Source: Asterionellopsis glacialis
Lineage: Eukaryota; Bacillariophyta; Plagiogrammaphyceae; Rhaphoneidales; Asterionellopsidaceae
NCBI GenBank assembly: GCA_014885115.2
Contig: WKLE02001713.1
Span: 1 to 23,086 of the forward strand
Direction: 5' to 3'
DNA length: 23,086 bases
The notes beneath the pieces are model-generated. The model saw nothing but the letters and a program-made list of their open reading frames with translations. It had not been told where the DNA came from and did not search any database. The translations under genes and the position numbers were made by a program. This document shows positions 15,953 through 23,086 of this stretch, piece after piece. Numbering within the stretch: the stretch's first letter is position 1; each line of letters opens with the position of its first letter.

Positions 15953-18900
15953 ATGATGAAGTCGCTTCTTTTTTCTGTGTGTTGGGCTTTTTTTGTAAAG
16001 CACATCTACGCGCAATCTCAAACGATCGCGGTCCCTCCTCCTAGCGGCAATGCTGCTGTCCTGCCGCTAGATTCTGTCGTAGACGTCTTTGATGATATTG
16101 AACAAACCTTCAAAGATATTGCTGATAGTCTCAGCAATCTTACAGCAAAGAAAACAGGGCAAGAGTTAACCAATGTTACTAATTGCAATTCTATTCCTCT
16201 AGGGATAGAAACAGAATATAGCGTGCTCAAATACTTCTCTATTGACACCTTTCTATCAGATGACAGCGCAGAAAGTGTGAAAGAGTTTTTTACTAATGCA
16301 TTCAGCGAAGAAGATTCACTTCCAGCTCTTGAATCACCTGACGGAAGTAACCCCACAGACTCATGCATTCCTTCTACTCAGGAGGCAGCACAAGCTCGTG
16401 CTGCTGCTGTTGGAAGTACAATTGATGAAGTACGAGCGTGTATTCCGGACAAAGATCCTCCATGCTGTGGCTTTTCCTCTTGTGTTAATGGCTTGTGTAC
16501 TCCAGATTGTCTCAACATAGGTGACACCTGTTTTTCCGACACTCAATGCAGCTGCACTGATGATAATATTGGTTGCATTCAAGGAAATCCTGTACTGGCA
16601 AATCAAAATGAGATCCAGGATCAAGACACGATTGAGAGCAAATGTGGCATAAAGGCTGATTCGGAATTTGGATTTACTCCGGTTTGTGTTGTCTATAACG
16701 ACGATATGTTTGCTATCCGCTTCTTGCCTGCCTTTCTCCCCATCATCAACCTCCCAGGGGAAAAAAGCCCTTGTTCTTTGATAGATGGTCTGGTGCTGAC
16801 AAAGATTCCAAAAATCAATTTAGTTATAACATTTCAATTTATAGGTACAGGACTTGTGTTTGGTGAAAGAAACCAAGGGAATAACCCTGGTCTTCCTAAC
16901 TTGGTGTACGGTTCTTCCGCTACTACAGGACCAAGTACACTAAACCCTCCCACATTATACGATGGTTTAACCAATGTTCCATTGAAGGTGGATGGTATTG
17001 ATTTCTGGATTAGTTTTCAACTGCGTTTCATAAGTTTGATCAAACATGAATTTGATAAGGCAAAATGTAATGCTGGTTTTCCAAGACCGGAAGCAAAAGG
17101 GTTGGCTAAGATGGAACTGAATGTTAAATTTGAACTTTACATCAAGGCCAGTGCTGAGGAACCATGTGTTCTTGCGGTTATCCCAAGCATAGAGGCAAAG
17201 ATATCAATTTTACCGTTGTTAAATATTGGAAGTGGACTAGCAGGATATTGTAGAGTACCCGGAGATTTGTGTGTTCCTGATGGAGCTTTCATCAATCTTA
17301 TTGCATCGCCCAAGATTCCTTTATTGAGTGGTATTGCCGAGGATATGTTTGGCTATGATTCAGCTAGCACTAACGCCGGTTCGGCAGGTGCTTCGTTTGG
17401 TTTCTTCCTTGACAAGACCACAGGTGAGTACATAGACAAATATATGAATATCTTTCTGATTTCTAGGGGTAATTGATATCTTTAATACTCCAACAAAAGT
17501 GCGACGTGGTACTAAAATGTCATTCTATTTATGGTCCTCAATTGCTATCGGAATGATTCCAAAAAAAGGCGAGCCAACGGGTGCATTGTTGAGAGCTTTT
17601 GTAGAGTCTCCGAAGTTTCTTGGACTTTCACTAGGTCCTAGCTTTGGTATTGAATTTCAGTACATCTCAAATGAAGAAGTCGAAAGAAGGAGATGGACAA
17701 TTACGACCGACAAATTGGTTCCACAAACGAATGAAAGAGAGGCAAGGTGTTCGGCTTACAAAGAATGCAAAGTTTGGAAACCGTACAAACTGGTGGATGC
17801 ACAAGGAAATGAACAGTTACTACCAAACGGAGACATCAAATACAAGGACCATTACATTTGTGCCGATAAACTCGAAGACGTCGACCCCGTCACTGGGGTT
17901 GGTCCTTTCAACCGACAATTGCTTGCACGAGTCCCACAAGACAGTGATCAAAAGCATGAGAAGAATCCGAGGCCCAACGAGTGGCATGTCCAAGATTTCT
18001 TTCAGGGCTATGATATATTCATTATCCATTTCCGACTTGGTAATGTTAGTTTTGGTATCTTTAGATTGAAGGAGCTGCGTTTTACACTCTTCGTTTTTGG
18101 AGATATCCAGCCAGCTGTCAATGCTGATGAAGATTTCCCTGATGAAGCTTCAAGGACGCTTGCATGTGAGCAGGCTGCGTTGAATGACGGTCTTTTCGTC
18201 TACATGGAAATCGAAGCAAGTATATCTCTTTTATTCCTTGTCGAGTTTGAAGGCCGGCTTCTTCTTGGTAATATCCCTGTTACTCCAGGGTCTGGTGTAC
18301 CTACAACTGTGGATAATCCAAACAAGTGGTTATTAGATGTCCGCGCCGAGCTGAGGGTTCTCGGCATGGGTGTAGTAGTTACTGCTACAGGAGAATGGTA
18401 TTATGTCAACGAGAATCGTCGACGAAGACTTCAGGAACAGACTGGTCCCTGCGTCGAAACTTCTAGGCGAAGGATGTTGGAGGATGAAGACTTTCAACGA
18501 GCTTTGGTGGAATCAGTTGAACTTGACGATGTTGCGTTTACGTACGACATCTCCATGACCTGTGATTCGTTTGTTGGTTGTCTTGAGGATATTGGCAAAT
18601 TTGTACTTGAAACATTGACGAATATTTATAACCAACTTACTAGGGCAGTAGAAGTTTTGATTGACATTGCGGAGAAGGCGTTCACAGAGCTGGTTGATTT
18701 CGTTTCTGGTGCATTATCCTACCTCGGTTTGGACTTTGTGAATGTAGCATTTGAAGAATTGTGGGACGAGCTTGGCGAAGTTTGGAATGAAGGAGTTGAA
18801 GCTTTTGATAGGGCTTTCCAAGATGGATTTCAATTTCGGGATCTAGCTGATGTTGGTATTGCTCTCGCTAAGGGTGCTTGGGACACGCTTAAGGCTGGTG

Positions 18901-21200
18901 TCAACTTTTTTGGAAACCTGTTGAACATTGGTATTGGGCGCACCAAAGGTAAAGGACGTAGAGATACAGGCGTAGACACACCATATGGATGTAGATTGTA
19001 TGTCAATCGAGTTGAAGTTTGTGATTTTTGTCTATTTTCTTGTTTTGGGGCATGTAGCGAAAAAGATTCCGGTGATCCTTACCCAGATAAGGAGTGTCTT
19101 GAACAGGCAGCTCGCGATGCCGAAATGGCGGAACGGTTGAAGAATGAGACTGTCATTTTGAATCAAGAAAGAGACACAGAATATAAAGAAGACAACCAAG
19201 GCTATTACACTGCTTTCAATCAATCTTGTGCCACTGACAACTCTGACAACTGTCCTTTGAAAGGTGGAGCACCCTTCACTGTAACTCAAACGATAGACCA
19301 GTTTGGATTTGCAGCAGGTTGTACGGGTATCGGGTTCAGGGGTTCAACCATACAAGGGGACACGAGTAATTTTGTGCAAGCCGTGAAGGTTTACAACACA
19401 GTGTTATCTTTTGAGTCTTCAGTGGGACGAAGACTGCAAGGGGGGGCAGCCGATTGTGTATCCGTGATGGTCGATGGCGGCAGAACCATGTGCAAAGATA
19501 CCTTTGATGCCATTCAATCATGGTATGATAATGATGCAAAGGAGCAATCTGCTGAGTTTGCTCAGGGTACAGCAAAAGGTACAGACAGTGACGCGTTTAA
19601 AAAGTTTTACACAGAGCAAGTATGGGATGTTCCAGTAATTACATTTGGTGGTGATTTTCAAGGCGAGGTATATACAGTTGAACTTGATTGTGACGATGCC
19701 TCGATTTTGGATGGTGGTGTACCAACAAACGTATTTCAATACCAATATTCATTGATGCAACAGCAATACCTTAATAAACCAGGAATTGAGGTAGAACTTG
19801 CAGAACAGCTTGAAGATGCCAACCGTACAAATTATCAAATAAATTGGGAAACCTTGGGTGTTGAAGCCTCGTGTCTTCAAGACTTTGGTACCTTTACTTT
19901 GTCCATTATAGATGATACTGGTAAGGCATCAAATAAGCTCAATTTTCAGTTCATTGTAACGTCCAAGCCCCCAACAGTGGAATTGAATGGACCCTCAGAA
20001 ATTGAACAACGTTGTAATGATGAGCCCGTGAGCATCATTCCAAATCCCGAAACTATTAACTCCTTGATTACAACATCCGGTGGCTGTCTTGATTCACAAG
20101 CATTTAATAGGGTAGCTTTTCAAGATACAATATCTACAAATATTACTGTGGATAGTTGTTCGGGTTATTCTATTACAAGATCATGGTCACTTGTTCCTCC
20201 TCAACAGACAAGTGAAACAGATTTGGAGAATTATGGAGATGCAAACTGTTCCGCCACTCTTGCGGCTCTAGCCATGCCTGTTGAACAAACATTTCAAGGA
20301 GAATCTTGCAAACCTACCCCTTTGGATGTTCCTGCTGAATGTCAGGATAGTCCTTTTAGGATTGCAACATACGAGGACTTATCAAACGGCTTGCCCAGTA
20401 TTGATATTTTGCCAAATGGAAGGTCTAGTTTCCACAGTGAAGAGTATCTTGTAGACGCTAGATCCGATGCTGACAATGAAGTTGCATTGATTGTAATGTC
20501 TGATGGTACAGCTATTCATGAATCGTATGTTAAGATTGTTGATGGTTCTATGTTTGTGGTATCCTCAGATAGTGGCGATCCTGAGCATGTCTCAAGTGAT
20601 GTGGAAGAAAGCTTCGAGTTGTTACCATCGTGCTTTGCCAGTGGAAAGAAGGGTAGAGGAAAGAAAGACAACCGTCCTAATAGAAGACTTGGATCGTCCG
20701 GCAGTGGCAAAGGAGGCGGAAAGTATGCAAAAGAGTTTGACGACAGTTATAACAATATGTTAAAGTCAGTTTCTATGAAACATACACGGGTTAGTCCCAG
20801 CGCCTTGGGTGGGTACAGCCAACTTTGTAATAAAAAGATTGTAGGATTTCAAGTAGACCTTGGAGGACGTCTAGGTCACATTTGTATGTCAACATCTTGC
20901 AGTACAGGTGGGCCTTTGCGTCCCGCGGATTCATTACCCCTGAGTAGCAATAGTGTTAGTAAGGAGGGCCAAGAATACGATTCAAGTGTTGCTCAAGCTC
21001 AGCAGCAGATGATGATTGAGAAACTTCGCCATGACGCACCTCGAGTTGATCTCTTTGCCAAAGCTAAACGTGAGAGGCATGCGGCCTTGGAACGTATGAG
21101 AAAAGAGAGGCGTGCTGCCTTTGAACGTACGAGAAAAGAAAGACCTCACGAAGATAAACTCGAATACGAAAAGCCTGGCAGAAATAACACAAAGCAGTAG
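15953..21200 (+). CDS. Large secreted Cys-rich protein, two exons (1,734 residues)
   Basis: Exons are 15953-17423 and 17467-21200. The frame reaches upstream to a GTG at 15935, but the ATG at 15953 gives a clean signal peptide (MMKSLLFSVCWAFFVKHIYA). Next come a Cys-rich module (about residues 136-209, PPCCGFSSCVNGLCTPDC), a long beta-rich region spanning the exon junction, and an amphipathic helical segment (about 866-948, LTRAVEVLIDIAEKAFTELV). Further Cys pairs and an Ig/HYR-like segment (TVELNGPSEIE, SYSITRSWSL) follow. The C-terminus has a Lys/Gly/Arg cluster (KKGRGKK, GSGKGGGK) and a charged helical tail. Basic R-x-L sites (RRRRLQ near 807, RRML, GRRLQ near 1142, NRRLG near 1561) may be processing sites. 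No transmembrane helix follows the signal peptide. No family is recognised; an extracellular or cell-wall role is inferred. The tail converges on the REI1 gene. Confidence 0.75.
17424..17466 (+). other. 43-nt intron (phase 1)
   Basis: The donor CAG|GTGAGT is at 17424 and the acceptor CTGATTTCTAG ends at 17466. Without splicing the upstream frame stops at 17474-17476. Splicing restores an exact frame join: DKTTG then VIDIFNTPTKVRRG. The frame arithmetic works: exon 1 ends after the first base of a codon and exon 2 supplies the other two. The intron is very short. Confidence 0.85.
21061..21150 (+). repeat. Short tandem duplication in the C-terminal tail
   Basis: Two 12-residue units, RHAALERMRKER and RRAAFERTRKER, lie back to back (about 21076-21147) with matching DNA. 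They make a highly charged helical tail. Confidence 0.75.
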
Positions 21201-21568
21201 CTGTGACAATTTAGTCCATACTCCAGAGAGACATCAGAAGTCAGAAGCGACTTGCAATTTACAGACCTGGACACGTACTGTAAAATTAGGGTGTATTTGG
21301 TTTATTTTGATGATAATCATGATTTTTTTTAATATATATGTAATTTTATTTTATCCTTCCTTTTCTTACTTTTTCACAACAAAAATCAACCCGTCTCTTT
21401 AGTGATATTCAGTAGATATACTATTGAAGTATGCTTAAAAACATGCAGCGCCACTGTATTTCCTCCCAGTCTTAAATAATAATGATACCAAGTTCTTTCG
21501 TCTACTCCTTGTTCCTTGTTCCCTTCTTGTGTTTTCTCTCTCTCTGTGTGTCGCTTGCTTTTTCTTGT
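21201..21568. other. Convergent intergenic region
   Basis: This spacer separates the stop codons of two converging genes. It is AT-rich (poly-T with AATATATATG near 21325-21340) and contains GTACTGTA at 21275-21282. AAATAATAATG near 21474 could be a polyadenylation-type signal. No gene is recognised. Confidence 0.45.
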
Positions 21569-23056
21569 TTAACGTTTTGCATGTGCCACACTAACATTAT
21601 TGTGTAAACGATTTGCTTTTTTGTCCATGCGATTCATATTGTATCTTGTACGATTTTGCAATCGTCTTCCTTGGAATTCTTCACGCCGTGCCTTTTTCAC
21701 AACAGCCTTGTATCGATACAACGAAAGTGCTGTAAAACCAGCACCAGAACTTTTCACTAAAATACCATTTCCTGCACGTCCAGTAGCCGAGCCTGGTGTA
21801 ATTCCTGCACGTGCCAATGCCAACGAGGATTCATGTACTTCTTCTGCTGCTGCAGTATCATACACACGGCCTTTCCATAAACGTTCACCTGCAGCACGTC
21901 GTGCTGCTACAATAGCTGTACGATCTGTATTGGTAGGCTGGGCACGTTGTTTGTAATATCTTGATAATCCACGATGACCTACAATACGTCCGTCAGGGAA
22001 AATTAATTCACCCAAGGGTGTGACATCAAAACCATATTTAGCAACTTCTTCTTCATATCCAGCATAAATACCTTCATCATCCTCATCGTCTTCATCTTCC
22101 TCCTCCACACCCTCCATGTCTTCATCATCCGTCACATCCTCCCATTCGCCTTCATCCTCCTCATCAACTTCTTCCATACTCTCATCACCCTCTCCAGCCT
22201 TATTCTTCTTTTTCCGTAATAGAGTTGTATCTTGGTAAAATTCTTCATCCGCTTTACTGAAATCATAAAATGGGTCAAACTCGTCAAGGTCGATACCACG
22301 TTCATATTGAATTTTCGTATGGGCTTTACTAATCATGTGAGCTTGACATGCGGTGTATGATCGAAAGGTACGTTGACAATACAAACACATTTGTCCCAAT
22401 TTGACTTTTTCATGACAATATCCGACAAATCCCTCAAGGTCCACTAAATATTCACGATCCGGGATAAAAAAATCATATTTGCTATGCATGCGTTCCACAT
22501 TTGATTCGACCGTGGCTGATATATGTGTATCAAATAAGCATTGACGTGGTTCAATGGTAGGTGGCTCTTCTTCTTCCATGTCATCCTCTGGTTGCTGTAG
22601 CTGATCTTGCGGTTCCGTTGTAGCTTGTTCTTCATCTTGCATGGTTTCATCGGTTTCCTTTTCTTCTTCCACTGCTTTACTACGATCCTTTATATCATCA
22701 TAAGCTTGTGCTTGTGATTTACTAACTATACCACTGTCACTGCCACTGCCTCCAAGTATTTGAGCCTTTGGATTATTATTCTTTTGCTGCTTTTTATTCT
22801 TCTTCTTTTTCGTTCCATTCTTTAAATGATCTGTACCGGATCGTTCTTCACGTTGTTCGCGTTCACGTCGTAAGGCCAAGGCTGCTTCCAATCGCGCTTG
22901 GAAGTCATCTTCTTTCAACAAGGGTAATCCAGCTTCACGTCGTTTTAAGTTATATTTATGCCAATCAGACTTGTAATGTTCGGCCAACTCTGATCGTGAG
23001 GTGAATACTTTACCTGGTGCTGTGGTCGATGTCAACGCGGATGCTGTTGTTGCCAT
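21569..23056 (-). CDS. REI1: REI1/ZNF622-type 60S ribosome biogenesis factor
   Basis: Rei1 (human ZNF622) acts in cytoplasmic maturation of pre-60S subunits, helping to release and recycle export factors and probing the exit tunnel with its C-terminus. The 495-residue product has the family signatures: HYKSDWHKYNLKRREAGLPLL near the N-terminus, FFIPDREYLVDLEGFVGYC in the middle, the finger CLYCQRTF (C224) with HMISKAH, an acidic stretch (DEDDEDDEG), LIFPDGRIVGHRGLSRYYKQ, and the basic C-terminus ending KKANRLHNNVSVAHAKR. The ATG at 23056 gives a full-length protein. The first finger keeps its two His but lacks the usual CxxC, and the second zinc site is also changed (CLFD instead of CLFC). 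The neighbouring gene converges on it; nothing indicates co-regulation. Confidence 0.93.
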   Translation of the reverse strand: MATTASALTSTTAPGKVFTSRSELAEHYKSDWHKYNLKRREAGLPLLKEDDFQARLEAALALRREREQREERSGTDHLKNGTKKKKNKKQQKNNNPKAQILGGSGSDSGIVSKSQAQAYDDIKDRSKAVEEEKETDETMQDEEQATTEPQDQLQQPEDDMEEEEPPTIEPRQCLFDTHISATVESNVERMHSKYDFFIPDREYLVDLEGFVGYCHEKVKLGQMCLYCQRTFRSYTACQAHMISKAHTKIQYERGIDLDEFDPFYDFSKADEEFYQDTTLLRKKKNKAGEGDESMEEVDEEDEGEWEDVTDDEDMEGVEEEDEDDEDDEGIYAGYEEEVAKYGFDVTPLGELIFPDGRIVGHRGLSRYYKQRAQPTNTDRTAIVAARRAAGERLWKGRVYDTAAAEEVHESSLALARAGITPGSATGRAGNGILVKSSGAGFTALSLYRYKAVVKKARREEFQGRRLQNRTRYNMNRMDKKANRLHNNVSVAHAKR

Positions 23057-23086
23057 TATGATTTATAATAAAAGTATAAGATGGGT

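Overview
The window looks like nuclear DNA of a microalgal eukaryote, most probably a diatom or another photosynthetic stramenopile. The reasons are eukaryote-only core genes (a REI1/ZNF622 ribosome-assembly factor and a CGI121/TPRKB-like KEOPS subunit), GT-AG introns, AT-rich intergenic DNA without operons or ribosome-binding sites, and several large secretory-pathway proteins of low complexity (Lys/Gly, poly-Ser, His-rich, R-R-L sites) of the style common in diatom secretomes. The lineage call is inference. No rRNA, tRNA, transposon, viral gene or CRISPR array was recognised.

Layout: positions 1-2418 (+) hold the 3' part of a WD40-repeat protein that starts outside the window. Positions 3839-7780 (+) encode a single-pass membrane protein with a signal peptide, an ectodomain and a very long Arg/Ser/His-rich cytoplasmic tail of repeats carrying RRx(S/T)MD sites; it probably contains an in-frame intron. 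Positions 8088-9188 (-) encode a type II membrane protein with a His/Met/Lys-rich segment, long poly-Ser and an acidic tail. Positions 10784-11593 (-) encode a CGI121/TPRKB-like protein. Positions 12195-12992 (-) encode a six-helix membrane protein. Positions 13532-14981 (-) encode a secreted protein whose reading frame breaks once (short intron or 1-base indel). Positions 15953-21200 (+) encode a 1,734-residue secreted Cys-rich protein after removal of a 43-nt intron. Positions 21569-23056 (-) encode a REI1/ZNF622 homologue.

How the genes relate: REI1 (late 60S maturation) and CGI121 (t6A tRNA modification) are housekeeping genes. Four others (3839-7780, 8088-9188, 13532-14981, 15953-21200) enter the secretory pathway. 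Three of these share Lys/Gly clusters (KGKG type), and two also carry RxL motifs; those two are divergently transcribed from one 971-bp spacer rich in small palindromes containing TACTGTA. The most interesting hypothesis is that this is a locus of cell-surface, cell-wall or metal-handling proteins, with the His/Met/poly-Ser protein and the phosphosite-array membrane protein as the least ordinary members. This is suggested by composition and arrangement only; no homology to a characterised system was established.
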